DNA from: Pseudocercospora fijiensis CIRAD86
Taxonomy: Eukaryota; Ascomycota; Dothideomycetes; Mycosphaerellales; Mycosphaerellaceae
Assembly (NCBI RefSeq): GCF_000340215.1
Contig: NW_006921545.1
Location: 239,020-303,019 of the forward strand
Reading direction: 5' to 3'
Length of the DNA stretch: 64,000 nt
The position numbers and the translations under genes are program-made. Within the stretch, counting starts at the first letter, position 1. Every line of letters starts with the position of its first letter. This document shows, one piece after another, positions 34,682-47,320 of this stretch. A model generated the notes under the pieces. It was given only the letters and a program-made list of their open reading frames with translations. It ran no database searches and was not told where the DNA came from.

Positions 34682-37600
34682 TACGCTTCCCTTCTAAAGG
34701 CCGCGCCCTCGTAGCCGGTTTATATTCTATTCTTACCCTCCGTCGCTACTAACTTAGTAGGTCTAGCAAGCTTCTTAGTCCGCGCTAAATTAAACACTTA
34801 ACTACCTAATTATGTAACTATATTAAACCTTACCTTCTAATATAACACAATGTTTAACTCTAACTGCGCTATCCCTATATATAATAAAGTAATATATAAC
34901 TAAAAGAATTAAGGACTATCGACTAATTATAATACGAGCGCGTCTTCCCTACTATAATAGGTAGGCGTACGAGGTATTACAGCACTGCCTCCGTTCTAAG
35001 TAATGTCGTTAGAGTTCTTTGCGTCTACTCTAAAAGACCTAGAAATGTCCGCTTCCGAGGGTTTATCCGCTTCTAAGGGATTGTTCTTATTATTACGAGG
35101 GCTATTATTTACTTTTAAAAAACACAGTTCGTCTAGTTTCTATAGTTAAAGGCTATTATAAGTATAGTAGTTAAGGTTCGCCTTACTTAAAGGGTCGGAG
35201 AGATCGAGGAGTAACTTATTATCTATAAGATCGACCCCGGCTAGCTTAGCTCTATAGTTTTGCCCTTACTTAGTCTATTAACTTAATCTTTTAAGCGGCT
35301 CTTAGTATAACTTAGCCTTAAAGTTTTAATTGGACTTTTGATATAGCTATTCTTTTAACTTAGTTAGTATAGTACGATTCGGCCTTAGGCACGTAGTATA
35401 GGTAAGGTTGTTTCCTATAGGCGTAGTAACAATAGTAAGTAATGTTAATAATAGCGGTACTAGCCGTCTTAGCGCTAACTTTACCTTGCTTCTAATCTTC
35501 TTCTTTATCTAACAACAATATTAGCAACACCGTTACCGATATAGCCGTATCCTTCCTTCTTCGAATAGCAATATACTCCGTAATACCGTTACCGATATAG
35601 CCGTATCGGATTCTAGCGCAATGCTAGCTCGTAGCGCGACGCCGTTATTATTACTATTATTATTCGCGCGCGCGCGTATCGCCCTCGCTAACCGCCTAGG
35701 CCCTAAGGCCTCGATAGAATAAAGGAATAAGAGGGGGAGTCCTTAAAAGAGTATACGATTAGTTAACGCGTCGTAGTACGCTTATTAATATTCGGTACGC
35801 ATTCGCTATCGTAGTATAGTCTCGTCTTACTAACAATTGCTTGCCTCTAATTAGTTAGCGAATGTTACCCCGGGGATAGCATTGATCCTAGGTCTTCTCT
35901 AGCAACGTTAGCAACATTATAAGCTCTTAGCCTTCTTCTTGTCCTTTACGCTAGTCTAATACTTATCTAATAACTTAGTTATATCCTTAAACGAGTCTTT
36001 AGCCTCCTACGAGTCCTATTTAGGCGAATAGCCTTACTATCTTAGTAGGTACTCCTTCTTGCCTTATCTAGTCCGATACTTTAGTGTGCGTTCTATAGAC
36101 TACAGTTCTTTACTATTAGCTAGGACTTCTTCTAACTTAGTAGGCGCTTTATCGCCTTCGCGTTAGTAATATAGCTTAAGGAGGGATATATAGAAGGTGT
36201 TATAGATAGTGTAATAAGGAGGAAGCTATAACTAATAGGCCTGTACGGATAAGCCCTTAACTTCTCGGATACGGAATAGGCTAATGTATCTTAGTGCGAG
36301 CTTAGGTCTTGTTTTGCTATTAGGCAACAGGTATTTGCGGATACGGAGGTTCTTTACGCTAAGCATTACTATATCGCCTTATTTAAAGGTTATTAGCGTA
36401 TAGCGCTTGTCGTAGTAGGCCTTTTAGTATTCTTAAGCCTTTGTTAGCTTCTTAGCTATCTTAGCGCAGATTTCTCGCATCTTCCAAACACGTTCTACCG
36501 CCGCTAGTGTTTCTAGCACCTAACGCGCTTCCCTTTCTTTACGCTCGGCCTCGAGCGAGGTAAATAGATCTTGTAGCAACGCGGCGTTTTAGCCTATTAT
36601 AGCTATATATAGCGAAACCTTAGTTAATAAGTATATACTATTGTTATATACGAATTCTATAGGTTGTAGGAGGTTAACCTAGTCGTTAGGGTTCTTATTA
36701 ATGTAGCTACGTAGGTACTGCTATAGGGTAGCATTCTGCCTCTCTGTTTAACCGTTAGTCTACAGATAGAAGGCTATTAATAGCCGATGCTTTAGTTTTA
36801 GCTATAGGCATATCTCGCTCTAATAGTGCGATATTAGTATCGATCTACGATTAGACACTATCCCCTTAGGGGTTCCCTAATAGGTATAGAAGATGTTATT
36901 CTACAACGCTTCTACTATATTAATAGTAGTCTAATCTTTGCGCGCCGGGATATATCGAGCGCCTTTAGTAAACCGATCTACTATAATAAGGATAGCATTA
37001 AAGACGTCCTTGCTACCTCTGCACTTAGTAGGAGGAAGGCCTATAATAAAGTCTATTATAAGCTTAGCAAATAGCTTCTTTAGAATAGGAAGCGAAGACA
37101 ACTCGCCGAATAGCAAGTACTTCGGTGCTTTAACTCGCTAGTATACTACATAGGTCTATATATACTCCTTTATATACCGCTTACTATTTAGCTAGTAGTA
37201 TATACGCGATAGTAACTCGTACGACCTCTCTATACTATAGTAACTAGCGAGCTTACTATTATAGTGCCTCTTTAAAAGCTCTTGTCTAATCGATTGTTTA
37301 GCGGGGATATAGTATCTGCCCTTAAACTTTAAGTAACCCTTATCGTCGATTAACTAATTACTCTTGCTAGATCGAGTCGCCCGTCTACTTATAAGCCTAT
37401 TAATACGCTCGATAGTAAAGGCGTCCCTCTACTAAGCACACAATAGCTTATCTATAAACGATTAACTATCCCTATTTACAAGGTTATTTAATAGCACCCG
37501 TGCTATCGAACGAGGTACGCATTATATATATCTAATAGTACTAGCAGCCGGAACTACTACAACCTCTTCTATAGTGCTACCGCTATAGGTAGCAATATCT

Positions 37601-39584
37601 TTAATCGAGTTATTATAGCTCGAGCGATCTACGTCCTTTCTAACGTATACTAGAAGAACGACAACTCCGCTATAGTATTTGTTACTGCCGCGGGGTCTAG
37701 AAGTCCGCTTATCCTACGCTTACTTATTAACAATACGGGCTATAGCAATCTTATACTATAGGGTTAGAAACAATGAATTGATACACTAAGTCTCGCTATC
37801 GTAATCGGGTCGCCTCGATAGGCTATCGGTAGGGTTACTTACGCCTAGCCGATATAATACATTAAAATCAAACCTAGGGAGGCAGACGGCCTATCTAGCC
37901 TATCGACCTACAACCCTAGTAACCTTCGTAATTCTACGGAGGTTGTTATAGTCCGTATAGACCTGAATAGTGTACTATATACTATCGAGATAGTAGCGCT
38001 AGTACTTAAAAGCTTCTACGATTGCTAAGAGCTCTTACTCGTAGGTCTAGTATCGACGCTTAGTATCGATTATCTTCCGCAAAAAGAAGGCAATCGGGTA
38101 CTAGTAACAGTTATTATCTAATTGCTATAATATAATAGCCGATATAGCGAACTATAAAGCGTTAGTCTCAATCCGAATCTATTTGCTTAGTACGAAATAG
38201 TATAGCAAGGGGACTTTAGTAAAGCGTTACTTTAGGCCGTTAAAAGCGGCTTGTGTTTTGTTAGTCTATTTAAACTCTCTAGAAGGATTTGCCTTAGTCT
38301 TAGTAAGCTTAGTTAATAGCATTATATGCCTCGAATAGCCCTTAATAAAGCGGCGGTAGAAGTTAGCGAAACCGAGGAATAATTGAAGCTCCTTAATAGA
38401 CGTAGGAACAGGCTATTTAGTAATTGTTTTAATCCGATCGGAATAAGCCTTAATACTGTTAGTTAATATAATAAAGCTAAGGAAGGCTACCTCCTTAGTA
38501 GCGAAGGTATATTTAGAAGGCTTGCAATACAAGCTATAGGTCCTTAGGCGATCGAGTACCTTACGTACTATAGCCTAGTACTCTATAATATTAGGTAAAT
38601 AGATATAAACTATAATGTTATCTAGGTAAACTATACGGAGGTAGTCTAGTAGTCCCGAAATAGCACGATTAATATAGGACTAGAATGTTATAGGGGCGTT
38701 AGCTAGGCTAAATAGTATAACTAAGTACTTAAAATAGCTATAACGAGTACGGAAGGCTGTTTTCTATTTATCGCCCTTACGGATACGGATGCGATAGTAT
38801 ACATCCTTAATGTCTAATATAGTATAAAAACAGGCGCTAGATAGGCGATCGAGGGTCTTATTAATAAGCGGAAGTAGATAGCGGTCTTTAATAGTAATAG
38901 TATTAAGCCTACGATAGTTAATATATAGGCGTAGGCTACTATCCTTCTTAGGTACGAATAGGATAGGTGCACTAGTAGGGCTATTGCTATACTAAATTCG
39001 ACTATTAGCTAGGTTCTTATCTAGATATTTACGCAACATAGCAAGCTTACGCTTACTAAGGTTATAGAGTAGTCTAAAAGGAACCTCTTTGCCCTCTATA
39101 ATATTAATCTTATAGTCTGTCTCTTTAAATATAGGCAATGTCGATGCTAAGTAGTATTTAAATACCTCGATATAGGTTTCTCGAATAGGCTAGGGTATAC
39201 GAGCAAGCTAATTAGGATCTATACTATTAGGGGGTACAGGTCTATCGTTATTACTACCGAGTAGGTCGGTAGTCGGGTCGGCTAAGGCGGAGGCTAGTAT
39301 TAGGTTGCTTATAAACAAGTATAATAGCTAGTACAATATCGATAGTCTTACGCCGTACGAGGCTAATAGTTAGTGCGGCGCTTATTCTTTTTTCGAAGGT
39401 TAGCCTATAGAGGTAGCGTTAGCTACTAAGAGGTGTTTCTTATATTTAGCGGAAGTACGGTTAATCCGGGCCTAATCCCTAGGTTTGTCGTATTAGCCTA
39501 GCAAATAGCTAGTACTATTATAGTTAAAACACTTTAACCCGGTTAGGAGATTGCCGTAGCTATTATTGCTACTATTATTAGCCG
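34682..39584 (-). pseudogene. Gypsy-C Pol: RT, RNase H, integrase, chromodomain
   Basis: Minus strand, right to left. RT is at about 39250-38400, with its core reading VYLDNIIVY at about 38635-38608, so the second catalytic Asp is now Asn. RNase H is at about 38200-37650. The integrase core has an unbroken piece at 37116-36931 (LIIDFIIGLPPTK, then NAILIIVDRFTKGARYIP). A chromodomain lies at about 36090-35950 (KKEYLLR, one stop, GYSPK, then EAKDSFKDITKLLDKY). The 3' part, 34700-35900, encodes basic and low-complexity sequence or is untranslated. RIP-type stops interrupt all domains. Confidence 0.85.
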
Positions 39585-39589
39585 AGCGG

Positions 39590-39762
39590 TGTTACGATCT
39601 CGGCTTGCAGGCTGAGCTCGGTAATGCTAAGAGGTTACGTAACCGTAGATGCCTAAGGCATTAACATTTGATATACCTCGTTTACGAGCCGTTCGAGAGA
39701 CTTCTTCTCTCTATCGACTCTTTAACCTAGATAGTCGTTCTATATCAATTAATATCTTTATA
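39590..39762 (+). repeat. 5' LTR of Gypsy-D
   Basis: 173 bp, TGTTACGATCTCGG at the start and ATCTTTATA at the end. The segment TATCGACTCTT at 39712-39722 is the perfect complement of the primer-binding site just downstream of the LTR. Confidence 0.94.
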
Positions 39763-39763
39763 G

Positions 39764-39774
39764 AAGAGTCGATA
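39764..39774 (+). promoter_or_regulatory. Self-priming primer-binding site of Gypsy-D
   Basis: AAGAGTCGATA begins two bases after the LTR end and is the reverse complement of 39712-39722 inside the same LTR, over exactly 11 nt. In Tf1 of fission yeast, 11 nt at the 5' end of the mRNA fold back to the primer-binding site and prime reverse transcription. The same arrangement here predicts a transcript starting near 39712. Confidence 0.72.
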
Positions 39775-39959
39775 TATATCTCGCCGTAACTACGTTACGG
39801 CTCTATACTATCTACATTGTTATTACCGCTACCGTCGCACTGTATTCTATACTATAGTGCTATAATACGCTAAACAGGGTTTTGTAGCGCTAGCGCTACT
39901 ACTCCTTACATTGATCTATCGCCTAAAGCATTAGCGACCTACTAAACGCGCTAGTCTTA

Positions 39960-41580
39960 TTATAGAAGGCGAAGGCTACTTCGGTCGCGGTTCTACCGAC
40001 TAGACCGCGTTTACATACAATAATACTAGCTATACGAAGATCCCTTCGTACGAAGAACTTATACCTATCCTTATCGAGAAGGGGTATACAGACCCCGAAG
40101 CATAAGCTCGTTAGATATGCGCTAAGCTCCTCGAATATAAAGCACTTATTGTTTAGGCTCTCTAAATTATAGATGAGGCTAAGACTAACTACGATAGTAT
40201 ATAAGAAGCCGTAAACTAGGTATAGGAACTGTACGATAACGAGCAACAAGAAGTTAAGAATCGAGACGATTAGATCGCTACGTTAACTAAGGACAATTAG
40301 GAGCTGTACGCCGCTTACGATGCACTCCTTACTACAAACGCCGCGTTAAAGGCCGATAGCAAGAAGCTAGCATTTCCGCCTATTCTACTACTCCCTCCGC
40401 TTCCTAACTCGCCGAAGGGAAATCTACTACCGCCTCCGCTATTATTACCGAAGGTATAACTAAATTGGGACTAGTAGGCTAGATAGAACTAGCAGACCCT
40501 ATAGGGCCTACTGCAATTCTAGCCGGCGGCGCCGCCGCTTAAGCAAAAGTCTAATAAGGTAGAGATTAATAAGTATAGTAGAGACCGCGCAGGTCTTAAG
40601 CTATTTATTTAGGCTTTAATTATAAAGTAGATACAGAACGCGGATCGCTATCCGACCGAAGAATCTAAGCTAGTACACGCCTATAGCTTGCTAAAGGGCG
40701 ATGCTAAGGGTATAGTATCCTACTTAGTAGATACTAACGAGAATACTAATATAGTAACTTTCGCCGAGGAGATCAATACTATACTAAAGTTCTATCGCTT
40801 CCTTCGTATTACGTACGGTAATACCGATAAGAAAGCAACTGCCCGTCGCGAGCTTGTAGAACTTAAGTAAGGCAAGGATATATTTACCGCCTTCCTATCT
40901 AAGTTCTATAAGATTATAGCTATTCTAGGGTACGATAAGGAGTCTAAGAAAGATAACTTGCTTGCGAAGATGTCTACCGAGCTAAAGGATTACAAGGTTA
41001 GATAGGAGATAGTACCGACAACCTATGCCGGACTTGTTTAGAAGCTTACTGCCGCTAATTAAGCTATTCGTAACCGCTAAGCAGAGGTTGACAAGGTAAT
41101 ACGAGGCTATATAGCGAAGAGCCTATATGCTACGTATAGTAGCAACCCGCGCTCGAGCGGCACTACTAGCGCTAGTAGCTCTAACTCTAATTCCTCCTCT
41201 AATAACAACGGCGGCGTAGCTACAAACACTTCGAGTAACAGTAACCGCAACAACTCTATCGCTGCTACCCGTAACAACTCCGCTCCGACTATTACTACTA
41301 CTTAAGGAGGTAACGCGATAGACCTATCGTAAGTTAATACGGGTCCTCGTCCGAAGCTTACCGACGATAAGAAGAATCAACGCCGTATATAAGGTCTCTA
41401 CCTATATTGCGGACAAGTAGGACACGTTGCTACTTCGAAGACGTGCCTGTAGCTACAACGTCGTAAACAACGTATAAACCTCTCTACCGCTAGCACTTTA
41501 CCTACTAACGCTACTTAAGGTACCGGAGAGTAGTAGTAGTAGCAAGCCCCTTAGTAGGGAAATGCTTAACTTCTAATTAA
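39960..41580 (+). pseudogene. Gypsy-D Gag with zinc knuckle
   Basis: Gag packages the element RNA. An N-terminal coiled-coil-like segment reads PSYEELIPILIEKGYTDPEA at about 40036-40095. The capsid segment is at about 40560-41060 and includes an unbroken stretch at 40688-40870 (LLKGDAKGIVSYLVD, then ITYGNTDKKATARRELVELK). A Ser/Asn-rich linker follows at about 41150-41300. The zinc knuckle at about 41390-41450 reads YLYCGQVGHVATSKTC: the first Cys codon (TGC) is now TAC (Tyr at 41399-41401), a RIP-type change that would break zinc binding. Other stops are TAG/TAA. The start codon is uncertain. Confidence 0.8.
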
Positions 41581-44500
41581 CGTCGCGATTAGAAGTCGGA
41601 AGATAGAAGAGTAGAAAAGAAGAAGAAGAAGACTAAGAAGCTACAACATAAACACACTCCTTTGTAAGTTAGTACACTAGCAGTATTATATAACGACAGT
41701 ATTAAACACGATAGCATTATACCCGATAGCGATATAGAACACCTTGTTCTGCCTTATATAGTATTACGTACTATTCTCGATAATGAAGCTTATTAATTAC
41801 TTATAATAGTTAATAACGGTTGCACTAGCTCTTCCTTTATAAACACCTTCTACGCGCATTCGTACGGTTTAACTCTATAAGCCCTTGCCTATCTACGTAC
41901 GTTAACTACATTCGATAGCAAGTTCGCCGCCGATATTACTTACTATATAAGAGCGGCTATAAACGTTAATAGTTACGTAGAATACATTGCCTTCTATCTT
42001 ACTACCCTATAGTACCCGATTATCCTCGGTATGCTACAGCTTAAGCGATATAACCCTCGCATTAACTAGTACTACGACACCGTGCTATTTGATTTAGATT
42101 ACTACCGAGAGTACTGCAATTAGCATAGCACTCTAGTCCGTATATACTTAGTAAACTACAAGAGCGTCGTTAACGATAAACTAGCACAAGTTACCGCTAC
42201 TCTAACGATCGGACTAGTCCTACTACCTCTCGAGCCTACTATACCTACGGTACCTACCCTATCCGACAAAGACGAAGACGACCTTATTAAAGCTATAAGA
42301 AGACACGCGGCGCGCCGCAACTGCGCAATGCCTTATAAGCCGTAGATATTACTACTACCCTCTATACCGACACCCCCTCCTTTAGCTACGCCTATGCCCG
42401 CGAAACTACCGGCTCCTCGATTAATTAATATCGGTACTATTACGGTAGCCGCTATCTCGGCCGGTACCTTTAAAACGATATGTAAGCGCAAAGGGCACTA
42501 GTTCTTCGTAGTAACGCTTAAGGACGTTAAACAAGTTATAGTAGCAAAGAAAGCTATTAACCCTACGACTAAGCTACTACTATACCTATACCGTTATCTT
42601 CGGGTATTCTTATAACAAGATACGAAGACCCTTCTATCCTATCGACTAGGCGCGGATTATCGGACCCTACTTGTTAGAGATAGTAAACTAGCCTATAGAC
42701 TACTATATTCTGTGTTATGTAAAGAGCTAGAGGTATTGCGGGAGTGTATTAAGGAGAATTTAGTAAAGGGCTTTGTTCGTCTATTGTCGTCGTCTTGTTC
42801 CTTACTAGTGCTATTCGTTAAGAAGCCTAGTAGCGGATTGCGACTGTGCGTAGACTATCGTAAGCTTAATACGATTATGTAAAAGGACAGATACCCGATC
42901 CCTCTACTATAGGAGACTTTAGACAAGCTAAGCAAGGCTGTTATATATACTAGGATCGACATTATTAGCGCCTTTAATCGGTTAAGAATATACCCTAGAG
43001 ACGAGTAGAAGACGGCTTTCCGGACGAGGTATAGCCTCTTTAAGTACAATGTAATGCCCTTCGGTCTATATAGAGCTCCTTTAGCCTTCTAGAGGTGTGT
43101 TAATAACGTGCTAGCTCTATATCTAGATGTCTTCTATACGGCCTATCTTAACGATATTCTGATTTACTTAAACAGCCTACGAGAACACCGGATCTATATC
43201 GATAAGGTCCTAGAGGCTCTCGGCAAGGCGGGATTATAGGCCGATATCTCTAAGAGCGAGTTTAAGGTTACTTTAGTTAAATATCTCGGATTGATTGTAT
43301 CTGCCGACGGCATTAGTATAGACCCGGAAAAGATCGATATAGTACTTAACTAGCTACGACCCGAGAATGTTAAAGACATATAGTCGTTCTTAGGGTTCGC
43401 GAACTTCTACCGTCGTTTTATCTGCGGGTTCTTACGTCTAGCTAGACCGATCGTCGCGCTAACCTACAAGGATACACCGTTTATCTAGACTTAGTAGTAC
43501 GAAGACTCCTTCGAGGCATTAAAGAACGCCTTTACAACCGCCTTAGTACTAGCTTATTATAATCCTTCCCTACCGATTACAGTAGAAACGGACGCTTCCG
43601 ATTATATTGCTATAGGTATACTCTCTTAATAGTATGCTAAGAAGGAAGCATAGTTACTAGTAGTATACTTTAGCTATAAGATGTCGCCTACGGAGTGCAA
43701 TTACGAGATCTATAACAAAGAATTACTAGCTATCGTCTAGGCCTTCGAAACCTAGCGACCGGAACTAGAGGGTCGCTAGTACGAACAACCTATTCGCGTT
43801 ATTACAGATTACCGCAACCTAGAGTAGTATATAACTACTAAGCAGCTAAATAGGAGACAGATACGCTAGTCCGAGTTCCTTTCTCGCTTTAACTTCGAGA
43901 TTACGTATAGGCTAGGACGATAGGGAGGCAAACCTAACTCCTTAACTCGTCGCATAGCAGATCTACTAAGAGAGGGTAATACTACTAACCCTCGTCGCTA
44001 GTATTAGCACTAGAGCGTACTTAAGCCGTATAATATTCGATTGTCCTGCTTTTATAGCAACGACACCGTTAAGAGCTATAAGAAAGCACGTATATATTCG
44101 AGGGACCCCTTAGTTATATAGATCGCTACCTCTACCCTTAATACGGACAATCTTCTTAACGTAGAAGCAACCTTTATACGCATCCGCGCTACTATAGAAT
44201 ACGACAAACTAGCTGCGACCGTCTATAATTGTTATACTACCCGTAAGGACCCGCCTGTTAGCTTGCTATTGTCTCTATCGGATTGTTAGTTTACCGAAGA
44301 AGGTACGATATATTGTCGAGAGCGACTATACGTACCTAATACCGACGAAACGCTCCGTACGGACATTATTCGTATACACTACGACCTCGCTCTCGTAGGG
44401 CACCCTAGCCGCAATAAGACGTTCTCGCTAGTATCGGTAAGCTACTAGTAGCTAACTATTCGGAAGGACTGTAATTAATATATCGCTAATTGCTATACGT

Positions 44501-45650
44501 ATCTTCGTACTAAACTCGATCGATATAGAAAGAGAGGTCTCTTAAAGCTATTGCCTATGCCTACCTCTCGCTAGTAGTATATTACGATAGACTTTATTAC
44601 CGACCTTCCCCCTAGTAACGGCTACGACTCGATCCTAGTTGTAGTTAATAGGCTTACTAAGATACGCTACCTTATCCTATTCCGTAAGGGAGACGCTTCT
44701 TCGGAGTCTGTTACTAACGCCTATCTATACTATATATAGAAGCTCTATAGGTTGCCGGAGTCTATAGTGTTAGATAGAGGCACTTAGTTCACTTCGGACT
44801 TCTAGAAGTATCTCTACGCACGACTAGGTATTAAACGCAACCTATCGACCGCCTAACATCCTAAAACCGACGTTTAGATAGAGAGGATTAATAGTGTAAT
44901 TGAAGCATATCTTCGTACGTATATTAACTATTAGCAAGACGATCAGGCAGAATAGTTACCTCTAGCGGAATTTGCTACCAATAATGCGCCGTCGGACATA
45001 ACTAAACTATTACCGTTTTAGGCGTATTATAGCTATTAACCGCGTCTTAGTATTAAACCTACGACCGCTAAAGAAGCACCTCTAGATACTAACGCCCGCG
45101 TACAGATAGACTATATCGAAGAGCTCGAGACGTACCTCTCTAAGCAAATCCGCTATTAGCAAAGCCGAATAGAAGAAACAGTTAATACTTACCGTCGCCC
45201 GGCACTAGCCTATACTATCGGAGACAAGGTAATGCTCTTACTAAAAGGCTTGACTACTAACCGACCTTCTTATAAGCCAGACCTTAAGAGTAGCGGACCC
45301 TACGTTATTAAGAAGGTTGTGTCTCTCTACGTATATAAATTAGATCTGCCTACGTTAATAAGAATCTATCCTATCTTCTATACTAACTTACTAACGCCGC
45401 TTTCCGGTACTAAGCTCCCTAGACAGGACAATAAGCCTCTACCGCCGGTTATAATTAAAGGCGAAGAGGAATACGATATAGAAGAGATAGTCGATACCGC
45501 TTACCGCGGACGAGGGAAGAATAAGGAATTCAAGTATCGTATAAAATAGAAGGGATACGAGAAGCCTATATAGCAGACTATTAACGAGGTATTAAATGCG
45601 TAAGAGATAGTAGTAGCTTTCTACAAGCGCTACCCTACTAGACTATACCT
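41581..45650 (+). pseudogene. Gypsy-D Pol: protease, RT, RNase H, integrase, chromodomain
   Basis: An aspartyl protease-like segment is at about 41805-41870 (IVNNGCTSSSFINTF; Asn where the catalytic Asp is expected). RT is at about 42720-43300 (KPSSGLRLCVDYRKLNTI), with the core AYLNDILIY at about 43141-43167, so the first catalytic Asp is Asn through TGAC to TAAC. RNase H lies around 43590-43830 (ETDASDYIAIGIL). The integrase is read around 44330-44420 (zinc-binding) and 44590-44680 (ITIDFITDLPPSNGYDSI). An unbroken integrase C-terminus is at 45232-45549, and a chromodomain at about 45466-45646 (EEYDIEEIVDTAYRGRGKN, then EFKYRIK). Scattered TAG/TAA stops replace Trp and Gln. Confidence 0.9.
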
Positions 45651-45776
45651 AGTCGTTATCGCTATAGTACGCTTAGCTAACTGCGCTAAACCCGTAATAC
45701 CTATTACTATAGCCTATATACGACTGTTTACTTGCGCTACGGAGCCGTAGACGGCTCTTGCGAAGGGAGGGGATAC

Positions 45777-45949
45777 TATTACGATCTCGGCTTGCAGGCT
45801 GAGCTCGGCAATGCTAAGAGGTTACGTAACCGTAGATGCCTAAGGCATCAACATTTAATATACCTCGTTTGCGAGCCGTTCGAGAGACTTCTTCTCTCTA
45901 TCGACTCTTTAACCTAGATAGTCGTTCTATATTAATCAATATCTTTATA
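45777..45949 (+). repeat. 3' LTR of Gypsy-D
   Basis: 173 bp, starting TATTACGATC (TG altered to TA) and ending ATCTTTATA. It retains the TATCGACTCTT self-primer segment. Seven transitions separate it from the 5' LTR. Confidence 0.94.
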
Positions 45950-45954
45950 AGCGG

Positions 45955-47309
45955 TTAGTATTATAGGGATACGAGCCCCTTCTACGGCCCCTATTACGGC
46001 CTCCTCTATATAGCCGTTAGCTACGGCCTCTTCTACGGTTATTGCTACTATTCCTATTGTTAGTATTATTGTTTTAGTAGGAACCTTAGTTTCCTCCGTA
46101 GGTACTACGGTTGCCGCGGTTAGTACTAGCTAGTCGGATCCTCGATTCTAGTCGTTACTAAAGCTAGACAGCTCGTTTAGCCGTTTCTACTTCGACTATA
46201 AATTAAATGCGTATTAGGTTAGCTTGTTTAAATACACGGCGACGGTCTAATTCGAGGATAAGCTCCTATCTAAGTTTTAGGCGTATCTCGGAGATCTATA
46301 TAGAATTAGTCTTAGCCGGAAGGTTATCTTCGAGGGTCTTTAAATAGGCCTTAAATAAGCGAGCCGATTAATTAGTCTTTTGTTTAGCTCGAAGATACTA
46401 GTCCTAAGCGTGTTACTGCCTTAATATAGGGTTTCTAAGGGTATCTAATATAATAGTTTTGTAGGTTTGCTACTAAATAGCGGTCTAATTATCGAGGGAG
46501 TCAAAATGGTTATCCTAGGTACGCTTTAGGTCGCTATTAATGTATTGTATAGCGTAGACAACTAATAAATAGTCGTCTAGAAGAGCCCTTAGTGCATTTC
46601 GCTAGTTAAGCTTACAATTACGTATATAATTATTGTATTGCTTGCGGCTAGAGCCGTTAAACACGGTATAGTCCTTAAGCTTAGCATCCTTCCTCTTCTA
46701 AATAGATAATAAAGGCCCTACCGTTAGTTTAGCGGTAGTTGTTAGGGCTTCCTAAAGGCGGCGAAGTTCGAGGAGATTATCCTTTAGCTACTACTCTTAA
46801 CGTAGGGCAGTAAGCCTGTTTTAAGTAGCTTCTTAAAGTCTCCCTACTAGTTAGGGGCTAAAGGCTAGTTAGCTATATCGTCGATTAATAATATTATTAA
46901 GAATGTCGTTAATAGGCAATTCTAGATTATTACCTAGAATTATAGGTTCCTATTCCTCGAGAGGCTCTATACTACTAGTGTTGTTATTGCTAGCGCTGCT
47001 AGCGGCGCCGCGGTTGTTATTAGTGTTTCGTAATAAGCCGGCTATTATAATAAGGGGTAGCACTAATAATATATTATAGCCCCTTATAGTACGGATGCGG
47101 CGAAATTAGTAGATATCGGTCTAGTACAGTTGACTAAGTATAATAGGCCGTATAGAAGGCCTTACTTAATAATTGGTACGGTTGTTTTAGTAGAATAGTA
47201 CGTATAGGTCCCGTTCCTCGGGCGTAATATAGTTCAATTAGTCTTATTCGTAGCCGTACCGCTAAAAGCTTGAAATAAGGACTATCTAGCTACTACCCTT
47301 AAAGGGTAG
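45955..47309 (-). pseudogene. Gypsy-C 5' internal part, presumed Gag region
   Basis: This stretch lies between the Gypsy-D insertion and the 5' LTR of Gypsy-C, where Gag is expected. On the minus strand a Gln/Arg-rich low-complexity piece can be read at about 47080-46940. Further left, RIP-type stops interrupt frames such as KRLINRLAYL at about 46380. A plus-strand frame near 46170-46400 (SSFSRFYFDYKLNAY) is equally open, so I cannot fix the Gag frame. Function is inferred from position only. Confidence 0.45.
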
Positions 47310-47320
47310 ATCGAATACTA
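47310..47320 (-). promoter_or_regulatory. Self-priming primer-binding site of Gypsy-C
   Basis: The plus-strand text ATCGAATACTA abuts the 5' LTR. Its reverse complement TAGTATTCGAT occurs inside the LTR at 47369-47379, an 11-nt perfect match that stops exactly at both ends. The element is on the minus strand, so the primer segment lies about 50 nt from the LTR 3' end, much like Gypsy-D. Confidence 0.7.

Larger units (their letters stand above)
39590..45949 (+). mobile_element. Gypsy-D: full-length LTR chromovirus, innermost and youngest insertion
   Basis: 6360 bp with two 173-bp LTRs (39590-39762, 45777-45949) and the TSD AGCGG at 39585-39589 and 45950-45954. The polypurine tract GAAGGGAGGGGATAC ends at 45776. 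LTRs differ at seven positions, all transitions. Unlike the surrounding elements it keeps many CpA/TpG sites, including within the LTR (GGCTTGCAGGCTGAGCTCGG), so it has passed through less RIP, in keeping with its innermost position. All expected Ty3/Gypsy domains are present. Confidence 0.95.

Noticed and set aside
36938..37141. A 67-codon plus-strand ORF
   Set aside because: It is the antisense shadow of the Gypsy-C integrase core, whose minus-strand reading matches the family.
39923..40249. A 108-codon minus-strand ORF with hydrophobic stretches
   Set aside because: It lies antisense to the Gypsy-D Gag N-terminus, where the plus strand reads a protein-like sequence interrupted only by RIP-type stops.
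42855..43049. A 64-codon minus-strand ORF
   Set aside because: Antisense to the reverse transcriptase of Gypsy-D.
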